Below are positions 51,438-60,223 of a DNA stretch of 64,000 bases, piece after piece. Within the stretch, counting starts at the first letter, position 1; every line of letters begins with the position of its first letter. Source of the DNA: Mesobacillus boroniphilus (lineage in GTDB: Bacteria > Bacillota > Bacilli > Bacillales > Cytobacillaceae); assembly GCF_018424685.1 (NCBI RefSeq), contig NZ_QTKX01000003.1, forward strand, positions 124,001 through 188,000, given 5' to 3'. Made by a program: the position numbers and the translations under genes. The notes below the pieces were generated by a model that was given only the letters and a program-made list of their open reading frames with translations, ran no database searches and was not told the origin of the DNA.

Positions 51438-51585
51438 AAGACCTTTTTGCTGAATCATTTGAGCGGGGGAACCAATTTTGATAAAGCTACTTTATCTTGG
51501 GGTGAATTTTAGCGAATGAAGCTAAAAAGGGATACTCTCAATCCCTAATCCGACAGCTAACTCCGTAAGCCGTGAAGAGAGAAGG
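51438..51585 (+). ncRNA. c-di-AMP riboswitch (ydaO/yuaA motif)
   Basis: Conserved blocks in order: GCGGGGGAACCAATTTTG, then TTGGGGTGAATTTTAGCGAA, GGGATACTCTCAATCCCTAA, TCCGACAGCTAACTCCGTAA and GCCGTGAAGAGAG. These match the ydaO motif. It lies upstream of a Ktr potassium channel gene, the classic target. c-di-AMP binding would favour the terminator downstream. Confidence 0.92.
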
Positions 51586-51603
51586 GTTGATGATATTTAC
51601 ATT

Positions 51604-51633
51604 GACCATTCTTATTAGGGATGGTCTTTTTGT
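51604..51633 (+). terminator. Riboswitch expression-platform terminator
   Basis: GACCAT / ATGGTC arms, then five T, between the riboswitch and the Ktr gene. Confidence 0.8.
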
Positions 51634-51684
51634 GCTTGCATCCACTTTTATTAAAAAATCCGACAAAGTAAAGAAGGGGTTTTC

Positions 51685-53031
51685 TTGACGTTTTTTAAAA
51701 GGAACTGGTTAAAACCTGCGCAAATCATTGTATTGTTTTATGTCATTGCTGTATTGATCTCTGCATTGCTCCTTAGTCTCCCTATTGCTCTAAAACCGGG
51801 GGTGAGCTGGACATTTATAGATGTTTTATTCACGGCAGTTAGTGCGGTTAGTGTAACAGGACTAGCTGTTGTATCGACACCAGATACCTTTAGTACAGCT
51901 GGGATCTTTATTTTGATGTTTATCCTTCAGTTTGGCGGGATTGGAATCATGACGCTTGGAACGTTTTTATGGCTATTGGTGAGAAAGAAGATCGGCCTTA
52001 AAGATCGACAGTTAATCATGACTGATCAGAATCAATCTCAAATATCTGGCCTGGTCAAACTCATGAGGCAAATATTGGCCATCATCGTCTTGATCGAGGC
52101 GGTTGGGGCTCTTATTCTAGGAACCTATTTTATTGGCTATTTCCCGACATGGCAAGAAGCCTATCTTCAAGGCTTATTTGCGGCGGTAAGTGCCACGACG
52201 AATGCTGGCTTTGATATTACAGGGAGTTCACTGATTCCCTTTGCGCATGATTATTTCGTGCAATCCGTAAATATCATTTTATTAACTTTGGGAGCCATTG
52301 GTTTTCCTGTATTAGTAGAATTAAAGGAATTCATTCTGAATCGAAACAAACAAAATCAATCGCATTTTTCCTTATATACCAAGCTGACTACTTTAACTTT
52401 CTTTGCTCTTATGTTCTTTGGTACATTCGCAATCCTGCTCTTTGAATATAATCATTTTTTTAGCAACTACAACTGGCATGAGTCGTTTTTTTATGCCTGG
52501 TTCCAGTCATCCTCCACTAGAAACGGGGGGCTTGCTACGATGAATGTGAGTGATTTCTCTAACCCTACTTTACTGCTTCTTTGTTTTTTGATGTTTATTG
52601 GAGCTTCCCCAAGCTCTGTAGGGGGCGGCATAAGGACGACTACTTTTGCGGTAATTATATTGCTGATCGTCAATTTTGCAAAAGGGCATAATGCGATCAA
52701 GGTGTTTGGACGTGAGCTGCATGAGGAAGATGTCCGAAAATCTGTTGTCGTCAGTTTTTTAGCGATGATCCTCTGTTTTGCGGCTGTGGTCATTTTGAAT
52801 GCAACTGAAAGCTTTTCGATGATGGAGATTTTATTTGAAGTAAGTTCAGCGTTCGGGACGACAGGTTTGTCCATGGGAATAACGCCTGAACTTAGTACAG
52901 CAGGAAAGATTGTCATTATTTCCTTAATGTTCATAGGAAGAATAGGAATTCTATCGTTTATTTTCTTGTTCAGCCGCGGAAAGCTAGAGCCAAAATGCCA
53001 TTATCCGAAAGAAAGATTGATTGTTGGATAG
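51685..53031 (+). CDS. ktrB: Potassium uptake channel subunit, KtrB/KtrD type
   Basis: 448 aa, TTG start after AAGAAGGGG. Four M1-P-M2 repeats with filter loops SAVSVTGLAVV, SATTNAGFD, SSTRNGGLAT and SAFGTTGLSM. B. subtilis KtrB and KtrD are of this length; which of them this is cannot be told. No ktrA/ktrC gene is next to it, as in the ktrC/ktrD case. Control by c-di-AMP riboswitch lowers potassium import when c-di-AMP is high. Confidence 0.9.
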   Translation: MTFFKRNWLKPAQIIVLFYVIAVLISALLLSLPIALKPGVSWTFIDVLFTAVSAVSVTGLAVVSTPDTFSTAGIFILMFILQFGGIGIMTLGTFLWLLVRKKIGLKDRQLIMTDQNQSQISGLVKLMRQILAIIVLIEAVGALILGTYFIGYFPTWQEAYLQGLFAAVSATTNAGFDITGSSLIPFAHDYFVQSVNIILLTLGAIGFPVLVELKEFILNRNKQNQSHFSLYTKLTTLTFFALMFFGTFAILLFEYNHFFSNYNWHESFFYAWFQSSSTRNGGLATMNVSDFSNPTLLLLCFLMFIGASPSSVGGGIRTTTFAVIILLIVNFAKGHNAIKVFGRELHEEDVRKSVVVSFLAMILCFAAVVILNATESFSMMEILFEVSSAFGTTGLSMGITPELSTAGKIVIISLMFIGRIGILSFIFLFSRGKLEPKCHYPKERLIVG

Positions 53032-53127
53032 GGTTCCAGGAAGTATTGGGTGAAGGTAGTTGCCCGATGCTTCAACTAAGCGGTTTTGATGCAGGATTTT
53101 AACCTAAATCTAACCGCCTGCTTTGTT

Positions 53128-53240
53128 TATTGGCGAAAATATATTTTTATTGGCGATTTTCAAGATTTATTGGCGAAAAAATAATTTTATTGGCGATATT
53201 GAGCTGGTTATTGGCGAAAATCAATTTTTATTGGCGACTT
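53128..53240. repeat. TATTGGCGA array, six units at ~20-bp spacing
   Basis: TGGCGA starts at 53131, 53151, 53171, 53191, 53212 and 53232. Alternating AT-rich spacers give a weaker period of 40-41. It follows the Ktr gene, and no ORF explains it. Confidence 0.75.
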
Positions 53241-53319
53241 GGAAATTTTAAAGGATTTTTTCCAGTTCGGATAAGGGGGACTAGGGATGCTTCTGGTGTC
53301 CCAGGAATAGTAAGGATTT

Positions 53320-53344
53320 GGGACGGATGAACCGTCCCTTTGTC
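53320..53344. terminator. Short intrinsic terminator
   Basis: GGGACGG / CCGTCCC arms, then TTTG. Confidence 0.6.
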
Positions 53345-53375
53345 TCTACGCATAGAACGTCCCAGTCCTCCCCCT

Positions 53376-54272
53376 TTATAAAGATCCTAACTTAGTGGCA
53401 GATATGGCCCCGGCTTTATTTGCAAACTCAGTATACTCCGTTAATTCAGCTTCGTTTTTAGGAATCCCCCTGTCATGAAAACAGGATAGAAGGGCTGCCA
53501 TAAATGCGTCGCCAGCACCTGTTGTATCTACTGCTTTAACTACAAAACCGGGAACATGTATCCTCATATCATCATGAATGGCGTAAGCTCCGTATTTTCC
53601 TTTTGTGATAAAGAGGAATGGAATCTCCATTTTTACTAGTTGCTCTAATCCTTTTTCGAGGGTGTCTGTTTCTGTTAAAAATAGCAATTCATCCTCAGTC
53701 ATTTTTACAATATCAGCCTTCTGGACATAGGATAAGATCGTTTCTCTGCACTGATTCTCATTTTCCCATCGTTTCAATCGGATATTCGTATCAAAAGCTA
53801 TTAGTAAATTCTCTTCTTTGGCATATTGAAGAGCCTGTTCAGTTGTATTTCTTGCGATTGGATGAAAAAGAGTTCCCGATCCAAAGTAAAAGATTTTACT
53901 AGTATTAAACAGCCTTTTATCAAGCTCCGCCGAGGTGATCCACTCGTCAGGAGTTTCGTTTACATACGAGTGGAAATAACGTTCTCCATGCTGATTTAAG
54001 TGAATATAAACCGAGCAGATATTTTTATTAGGTTCATAAGAACAAAAGGAAAGATCAACATGCTCTTTCTTTAATTCTCCCTCTACAAATTTACTTGTTT
54101 CATCCATTCCCAATTTGCATAAGTAAGACGAGGGAATGCCATTTCTGCTAATCCCAACTGCTACATTAACAGTAGCTCCCCCTAATAATCGCTCATATGT
54201 TGTATTTGATGAATCTAATGCAATATAGTCAACTATTGCTTCCCCTAATGATATAAGACCTTGCTTTTTCAA
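53376..54272 (-). CDS. PfkB-family carbohydrate kinase (fructokinase-like)
   Basis: 298 aa from the TTG at 54272, which has AAAGGAGTC eight bases upstream; the in-frame ATG at 54302 lies before that RBS. Ribokinase-fold motifs: GGATVNVAVGISRNG (sugar site) and VDTTGAGDAFMAALL with the catalytic Asp. Phosphorylates a sugar, probably fructose, with ATP. Stand-alone gene with no sugar transporter beside it. Confidence 0.85.
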   Translation of the reverse strand: MKKQGLISLGEAIVDYIALDSSNTTYERLLGGATVNVAVGISRNGIPSSYLCKLGMDETSKFVEGELKKEHVDLSFCSYEPNKNICSVYIHLNQHGERYFHSYVNETPDEWITSAELDKRLFNTSKIFYFGSGTLFHPIARNTTEQALQYAKEENLLIAFDTNIRLKRWENENQCRETILSYVQKADIVKMTEDELLFLTETDTLEKGLEQLVKMEIPFLFITKGKYGAYAIHDDMRIHVPGFVVKAVDTTGAGDAFMAALLSCFHDRGIPKNEAELTEYTEFANKAGAISATKLGSL

Positions 54273-54445
54273 TATGTGACTCCTTTCGCGAACTGCTGCC
54301 ATATGTATTTTACGAATATTTTAACAGCAATTTCAGAGGTTTGGGAAGCAAGGGGATACATCTGTGGGCTAGAAACATGAAGCTTCACTCAAAAAAGGAA
54401 TCTTCAATAATCATCAGGACATCCTATTGTCAGGAGGGATGTTTT

Positions 54446-55675
54446 TTGGGGATTCGAGTGATGTTCATACTAATTTTCATTAGTTTCCATTTACCAATCA
54501 TGGCAAATGCAGAAACTCCGCTCACTGCTGCATTTACCCGTGACCATCAGCTTTGGATCAAAACAGGGGAACAGGAAAGGCAAATTACAAAAGGGCGGTA
54601 TGTGTATTCTCCAAAATGGTCATATGATGGACGTTTCATTGCCTATATCGATGGGGATGAACAAGGAGGAAAATCGAATTTATTCATTTATGATACGAAG
54701 GCAAAGGAAAGCTACCAGCCTTACATAAGAGTTGAAACCACTGACTTTAAATGGTCACCGGTAAAAAACCAATTAGCCTACACGGATCATGGATTACTGA
54801 ACGTGACAAAAGAGAAGGATGGCCGCCCGCAGGGTTTCGAAAATGTTGCGCTGGGGGTAAGTGGGTTCGAATGGTTTCCAAATGGCAAAGAATTCATCGT
54901 TTCCTCACAATCCAGTTTGCGTCCTACCGGGTGGGGACCAATCCCGCTCTATAAGGTCCCGGTCAATGCGAATCTTGCAAAGGAAAAAATGCAGAAATTT
55001 TATACGATCCAAACACATGAACCAGACTTGTTTGGTATTGATGCTGATTATTTTAAGTGGAGCCATGATGGAAAATGGGTCAGTTTTATTCTGATTCCTA
55101 CGGCTTCCTGGTCCATGGACAGCCAAACATTATGTGTCCTGTCAAATCAAGGAGAACAATTTCAGGCAGTAGGAAAAATGCTGGGGTACAAGGACTGGTT
55201 CAAGTGGGCACCATCCTCCAACAACCAGCTGGCCTATATTTCAGGTGAAGGAAGATTTTTCGTTGAAAACAAGAAAACGAAAATCGCTGACATTCCCATC
55301 TTTAAGGAGCAAAAGGAATACACGCCCACGGGTTTTGTAGACCTTGATTTGGAATGGTACTCACAGAATCAAGTAATCGTCGCCCGCGCAAAAGAAAACA
55401 AGGAGTGGACAGAAGGGCCAGTCCCAACGATGTACACGGCACTCTATGCAATCAATATTAAAACGGAGGAGCAAAAACAAATTACTTTTCCGAAAAAGAA
55501 TGAACTTGATATAGATCCACAAGTGGCTGGCCATCATCTTACCTGGTTTCGTAAGGATCCAAATGATACCCAGGGTGATGTCTGGGTAAAGAAAGGCTTG
55601 AGTGGGGAAGAGTATAAATGGATTCAGAACGTTGATTCTGCTCCGGTGTTTTTAACTGGAAAAGAAAAGCGATGA
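54446..55675 (+). CDS. Exported TolB-like beta-propeller protein
   Basis: 409 aa from the TTG at 54446, which follows AGGAGGGATG; it begins with a signal peptide (VMFILIFISFHLPIMANA). The upstream ATG at 54341 would bury the signal. WD/TolB-like blades follow: PKWSYDGRFIAYIDGDEQGG, TDFKWSPVKNQLAYTDHG, FKWSHDGKWVSFILIP and FKWAPSSNNQLAYISGEG. Secreted or wall-associated propeller, role unknown. Confidence 0.8.
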   Translation: MGIRVMFILIFISFHLPIMANAETPLTAAFTRDHQLWIKTGEQERQITKGRYVYSPKWSYDGRFIAYIDGDEQGGKSNLFIYDTKAKESYQPYIRVETTDFKWSPVKNQLAYTDHGLLNVTKEKDGRPQGFENVALGVSGFEWFPNGKEFIVSSQSSLRPTGWGPIPLYKVPVNANLAKEKMQKFYTIQTHEPDLFGIDADYFKWSHDGKWVSFILIPTASWSMDSQTLCVLSNQGEQFQAVGKMLGYKDWFKWAPSSNNQLAYISGEGRFFVENKKTKIADIPIFKEQKEYTPTGFVDLDLEWYSQNQVIVARAKENKEWTEGPVPTMYTALYAINIKTEEQKQITFPKKNELDIDPQVAGHHLTWFRKDPNDTQGDVWVKKGLSGEEYKWIQNVDSAPVFLTGKEKR

Positions 55676-55749
55676 CAGGGACGGGACGAAATTCTTGTCA
55701 GGAGTTAGAGACAAGTTCTGTGGACAAGGGAAGATTTCCTCTACGCAAA

Positions 55750-55832
55750 AAAAAGCAGCGAACTCTGAACTGCATCTCCAATTGTTAGGTGTGTCTAACT
55801 TTTTGGGTTCAGTTCAGTCATTCGCTGCTTCA
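55750..55832. terminator. Long imperfect hairpin between convergent genes
   Basis: AAGCAGCGAACTCTGAACTG pairs with CAGTTCAGTCATTCGCTGCTT; the inner loop has GTTAGGTGTGTCTAAC. Probably a bidirectional terminator. Confidence 0.65.
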
Positions 55833-55836
55833 GTCA

Positions 55837-57720
55837 TCAAGATGCTTGTTCTTTATCGGAGACAGAATAAATCATAGAATTTTCCACGCTTAGCAAGCTT
55901 TTTCGCAAATCCTTCTTATCATTAAGGATAATGACACAAGAATGCTCAAACTCTCCAAGACCATTGATATATTTTTCATATAAAGCCTCTTCAGCTTCAT
56001 CAAGGTCTGTGTTTTTTGGAAGTGAAAGTTCAAGTCCAAGCACATATTGTGGACGTTCTGGAATCGAAGTGAGTTGCTTTCGGACGAGATAAGCATTTGT
56101 AATTTCCCTGTACTGTGCCAGTTGATTTATACCTGCGAGTATTTCGCTATTTTCTTTGTCATGAGTGATAAAGTGGTCTGTTGGCTGGATATAATCGCAC
56201 TCTTCATTGGAAGCTTCAACGATTTCTTCCCACTTCTCCAGTTCACCTCTTGTTTTTTCAAATAACTCGCTTTGTTCGGTTTCGTAATAATAACCGCATA
56301 ATAGGTCAAGCACAGGCAAGCGCAATTCCCAATCATAGGACATAGCAAGGTGGATCAATTGTATTCCTTTTTCTGCAGTGTCCTTGGATTCCAGATAATG
56401 CTCTCCTAAAGTCAACAGTGCCCCTGCAGTTCGCGGATCTTCAGAATGCTTCTCACCAATCTCCTCATACAACGGGATCGCTGCTTCCAGGCTATTGAAT
56501 TCGACTGTCAAATAGGCTTTTTCCAGCAGTTCTTCAAGGGTGGCGACTTGTTTGTTGGATAACTCTTCGAATCGCTGCTTTGATTCATTAAAGTTTTCAA
56601 TTTCTTCTTTCCAGTTATCCTGGTTGTAGTCAACCCACATTTTATTAAAGTCACTGATCACTCGACCTGGGAATGCGAAGAAATAGTCAAGCGCAGATTC
56701 CTGTTGTATCTTCGGCAATTCGGCTTCTACTCCAAGTGCAGAAAGTCTGTCCCTTAAACAAGGGTGGGTATCTGTCATATAACTTTCCTCGGCTAGTTGT
56801 TCATTGAAATATCCGGTTGCTTTTTGTTCACTAAGTGACTGGAACTTCTCATTGAAATTTGAATATGGCTGAGGAACGCTGTTCGTCTTTGCGCATTCTT
56901 GAAACAATTCACTGTAAAAATCACGGTAATAATAAGGTGCGGCCACAGAGATTACTGTCAATGCTTCACCCATGGCCGGCGAGGATGTTGCTAAGGCTGC
57001 CGAACGGTCTGCATCGTATTCTTCCTGTCTGGCCATCGCGAATGTATAGGCATCAAACCTTGGATAAAACCACTGGAAGAACTTTTTGAAGATGAAAGTG
57101 CCGAACTGTTCGTTTTCCTCCAATGAATGCAATAAACGGCCCCAGCTCATTCTTAAACGGTATATTTTCGCGCCCAGAGCAGTGTCTGAATTAGAAATAT
57201 GGGCTAGCTCATGGGCAAGAACAGCCGTAAATTGCTGCTGGGAAAGGGTCGATAGAAGCGGGATCCCGATTACCAGGACGTTCCGCTTTTTTCCGATCAT
57301 TCCATATGCTGAAATTTGTGCGACAGAGGCATTGAATTCACTATCCAGGACAATCGCATCTATTTGTGGTGTGTTCAATCTATGGCGCAAAGTGTCAATC
57401 ATCTCAAATAATTTAGGAGCTTCTTCCCTTTGCAGGTAGTACCCATCAGGCATTTCCATTTTCACAATCAGGGCTTTAATAATGAAAAATGACAAGGCAC
57501 CCGTCAAGAGCAGAACTTTCACATTTCCAAAGGTAAAATTCCCGTCAGCAATCATGACAATTGAAATCGCCATTAAAAATAAAAACAACGACAAAAATAA
57601 TGCAACATAACCAAAACCAAGTCCAGTAAGCATGATGACTTTGAATCTGTAAAGCTTCGGGTTGGCAGATGCCTGCTTTTCCAGCTTGTTCACCAACGTT
57701 TCAAACTCTTGAACTGTCAT
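55837..57720 (-). CDS. M48 family metalloprotease with C-terminal TPR region
   Basis: 627 aa. Two membrane helices (LTGLGFGYVALFLSLFLFL and NVKVLLLTGALSFFIIKALI), then an M48 domain: zinc motif HELAH in FTAVLAHELAHISNSD and the downstream Glu in RQEEYDADRSAAL. The second half is helical with TPR-like repeats (EELLEKAYLTVEFNSLEAAI). Typical of Bacillus YhfN-like or HtpX-related membrane proteases. The ATG at 57720 has AAAGGGG eight bases upstream, better than the ATG at 57726. Confidence 0.87.
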   Translation of the reverse strand: MTVQEFETLVNKLEKQASANPKLYRFKVIMLTGLGFGYVALFLSLFLFLMAISIVMIADGNFTFGNVKVLLLTGALSFFIIKALIVKMEMPDGYYLQREEAPKLFEMIDTLRHRLNTPQIDAIVLDSEFNASVAQISAYGMIGKKRNVLVIGIPLLSTLSQQQFTAVLAHELAHISNSDTALGAKIYRLRMSWGRLLHSLEENEQFGTFIFKKFFQWFYPRFDAYTFAMARQEEYDADRSAALATSSPAMGEALTVISVAAPYYYRDFYSELFQECAKTNSVPQPYSNFNEKFQSLSEQKATGYFNEQLAEESYMTDTHPCLRDRLSALGVEAELPKIQQESALDYFFAFPGRVISDFNKMWVDYNQDNWKEEIENFNESKQRFEELSNKQVATLEELLEKAYLTVEFNSLEAAIPLYEEIGEKHSEDPRTAGALLTLGEHYLESKDTAEKGIQLIHLAMSYDWELRLPVLDLLCGYYYETEQSELFEKTRGELEKWEEIVEASNEECDYIQPTDHFITHDKENSEILAGINQLAQYREITNAYLVRKQLTSIPERPQYVLGLELSLPKNTDLDEAEEALYEKYINGLGEFEHSCVIILNDKKDLRKSLLSVENSMIYSVSDKEQAS

Positions 57721-57966
57721 TCTCATTCCCCTTTATTAAGTTATCGATAGTATTATATCAGGGAGGAAGTTATTGCTAAAAGATGTTTTTTATTGGAAAT
57801 TATCAATAAATTAGTTATTCAGGAAATTTTTTAATGTGAGCCTGGTGGAAGGGAGCGGTTTCTCTTATGAAAACGAAGTCGAGCTGAGATTTCGGTCACC
57901 AAAGGCTTACTTCATAAAAATCTTTAATATTACGTGAAGACAGACTTGTTCCCATTGGCTGAAGGG

Positions 57967-57995
57967 AACAAGCCGAGCCAGCTGGTCATAGAATA
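57967..57995 (+). promoter_or_regulatory. Sigma-K-like promoter of the YuzF-like gene
   Basis: AACA at 57967, 16 bases, then CATAGAATA (consensus CATANNNTA). Nothing else is visible in the 57727-58038 gap. Confidence 0.42.
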
Positions 57996-58038
57996 AACAT
58001 GAAAAAATGGTGGCCTGCCTGGAGGGAGAAGGAACAGG

Positions 58039-58284
58039 ATGATGCGTAATGGAATGTATTCACACGGAACACAAAGCGGACCAATGAACGTGGTGGTAGT
58101 TGAGCCATATGTATATTCAGCTCTTCATAATCTTATCGGAAAAAGAGTGGTCCTGGATACAACACGTGGTTCAGTTAGCGGAATAGTTATGGATGCCAAG
58201 CCAGACCATGTGGTGATACAGGAGCGTGATTCCACATTTTTTGTCCGGATACGCGAAATCGTTTGGATTATGCCAGAGTCTTAA
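58039..58284 (+). CDS. DUF2642 (YuzF-like) protein
   Basis: 81 aa: VEPYVYSALHNLIGKRVVLD, then GSVSGIVMDAKPDHVVIQER, an SH3/Sm-like beta fold common in DUF2642 spore proteins such as YuzF. RBS GGAGAAGG. A sigma-K-like promoter upstream suggests late mother-cell expression, an inference. Confidence 0.75.
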   Translation: MMRNGMYSHGTQSGPMNVVVVEPYVYSALHNLIGKRVVLDTTRGSVSGIVMDAKPDHVVIQERDSTFFVRIREIVWIMPES

Positions 58285-58484
58285 CGGACGACGTAGCTGA
58301 TTTTACATTTGCTATTAGTGCAGAGGTGAACATATACACCTTGGCATGATTGGAACACATGTTCATAAACTCTATAATCTATGTATGAGTATCCTTCGGG
58401 ATGCTTTTTTTTGTTACTGGTGGGACGGTTCCTTATTATTACAGAAGGGGAAGAGGAAATACTTGTGCACTTGAATTTACATAG

Positions 58485-59480
58485 ACTTTCGGACAAAATG
58501 ACGTGCATTCGAGCAAAAGTTGTCCGAAGTAGGTTCATGTTCGGACAAAATGACGTGCATTCGAGCAAAAGTTGTCCGAAATAGGTTCATGTTCGGACAA
58601 AATGACGTCCATTCAAGCAAAAGTTGTCCGAAGTAGGATCAGGTTCGGACAAAGTGACGTGCATTCGAGCGAAAGTTGTCTGAAGTAGGATCAGGTTCGG
58701 ACAAAGTGACGTCCATTTAAGCAAAAGTTGTCCGAAGTAGGATCAGGTTCGGACAAAGTGACGTCCATTCAAGCAAAAGTTGTCCGAAGTAGGTTCATGT
58801 TCGGACAAAGTGACGTGAATTCGAGCAAAAGTTGTCCGAAGTAGGATCAAGTTCGGACAAAGTGACGTCCATTCAAGCAAAAGTTGTCTAAAGTAGGATT
58901 AGGTTCGGACAAAATGACGTGAATTCGAGCGAAAGTTGTCCAAAGTAGGATCAGGTTCGGACAAAATGACGTGAATTCGAGCGAAAGTTGTCTGAAGTAG
59001 GATCAGGTTCGGACAAAGTGACGTGCAATAGAGGAGAAGTTGTCCGAAGTAGGATCAGGTTCGGACAAAGTGACGTGAATTCGAGCAAAAGTTGTCCAAA
59101 GTAGCATCAGGTTCGGACAAAATGACGTGAATTCGAGCAAAAGTTGTCCGAAGTAAGTTCATGTTCGGACAAAATGACGTCCATTCAAGCAAAAGTTGTC
59201 CGAAGTAGGATCATGTTCGGACAAAATGACGTCCATTCAAGCAAAAGTTGTCCGAAGTAGGATCAGGTTCGGACAAAGTGACGTGCATTCGAGCGAAAGT
59301 TGTCTGAAGTAGGATCAGGTTCGGACAAAGTGACGTGAATTCGAGCAAAAGTTGTCCGAAGTAGGATCATGTTCGGACAAAGTGACGTCCATTCAAGCAA
59401 AAGTTGTCTAAAGTAGGATTAGGTTCGGACAAAATGACGGCCCCTCAAGCAAAAGTTGTCCCAAGTAGAATCAGGTTTAA
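58485..59480. repeat. 52-bp tandem array C (19 units)
   Basis: GTC anchors run from 58522 to 59458 at exactly 52-base steps (18 intervals, no indel), preceded by a half unit. Each unit holds TTGTCCGAA-N11-TTCGGACAA and a spacer like AGTGACGTGCATTCGAGCAA. Copies differ by point changes only (GTGCATTCGAG, GTCCATTCAAG, GTGAATTCGAG types are interleaved). The last copy is degenerate. Confidence 0.94.
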
Positions 59481-59629
59481 AGGGAATCAAATCCAGTGTA
59501 AAAAATATAAAGAATAGATAAAGGGAACATTAATAATTGTTGTTTGTCTGTCAAATATCATTTTTTTGGATTGGAAAAATGTACGATAGGACTGTAATAA
59601 CTAATCGAGTTTTTAGGGAGACAATCTAA

Positions 59630-59731
59630 ATGAAAGATTTAAAGAAATGGCTTATGACTTTCATGGTAGCATTCGTAGCAACGGGCTGCAGCAGCGAAGA
59701 TTCTGAAAATCCCGAAACTGAAGAAAACTAA
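59630..59731 (+). CDS. Very small lipoprotein, 33 aa
   Basis: MKDLKKWLMTFMVAFVATGC is a lipoprotein signal, followed by an acidic tail SSEDSENPETEEN and TAA. Reading on in frame gives another acidic EEESTETEE and a second stop at 59760, so the tail may have been shortened by a point mutation. RBS AGGGAG. Confidence 0.58.
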   Translation: MKDLKKWLMTFMVAFVATGCSSEDSENPETEEN

Positions 59732-59768
59732 GAAGAAGAAAGCACTGAAACAGAAGAATAAAGTGGTT

Positions 59769-59802
59769 GGGGCATGGGAGTTGGTTCTCATGTCCCTTTT
59801 CA
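59769..59802 (+). terminator. Intrinsic terminator
   Basis: GGGCATGGGAG / CTCATGTCCC arms with wobble pairs, then TTTTC. Confidence 0.62.
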
Positions 59803-59875
59803 TTTCTTCTTCTTTGTGTCTTCTTTTTATTGTATAAAAGAAAAAGCCAGGGTTGAGTCCCGGCTTCATTTAACA

Positions 59876-60178
59876 CTATAAACATTCATTTTCAACGGTA
59901 TGAATCAGTTTTTTTAATAATTCTACCGAGTGGTCCAGGGAGAGTGAATAATACCGCTGTGTGCCCTTTTGTTCCATTCCCACCAGGTTATGTTCGCGAA
60001 GAATTTTTAAATGATGGGATATTGCTGGCCTCGAAAGGCTTGAATGCTCTGTGATTTCGTTTACACTTAAGCGTTCATGTTCAGCTAATAATAGAATGAT
60101 ATCTTGTCTTGCAGGGTCACTTAATGCCGTGAAAAGCGGTATACACGAACGGAATACTTCGATTGCTTGTTCCCCCAT
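59876..60178 (-). CDS. ArsR-family HTH regulator
   Basis: 100 aa winged helix: FTALSDPARQDIILLLAEHE, recognition helix LSRPAISHHLKILREHNLVG and wing MEQKGTQRYYSLS. Lacks the CxC metal motif of ArsR/SmtB sensors, so a non-metal signal is likely. It lies 45 bp after the SDR gene; a GTTTAAA-repeat operator precedes that gene, so autoregulation of the pair is likely. Confidence 0.88.
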   Translation of the reverse strand: MGEQAIEVFRSCIPLFTALSDPARQDIILLLAEHERLSVNEITEHSSLSRPAISHHLKILREHNLVGMEQKGTQRYYSLSLDHSVELLKKLIHTVENECL

Positions 60179-60223
60179 TGGATGCTCTCCTTTGTTGATT
60201 CATTATCTTTTATTAAATCGCAG

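Noticed and set aside
59732..59760. Read-through extension of the 33-aa lipoprotein
   Set aside because: The in-frame stop is TAA; nothing supports recoding. Noted only as a sign of tail shortening.
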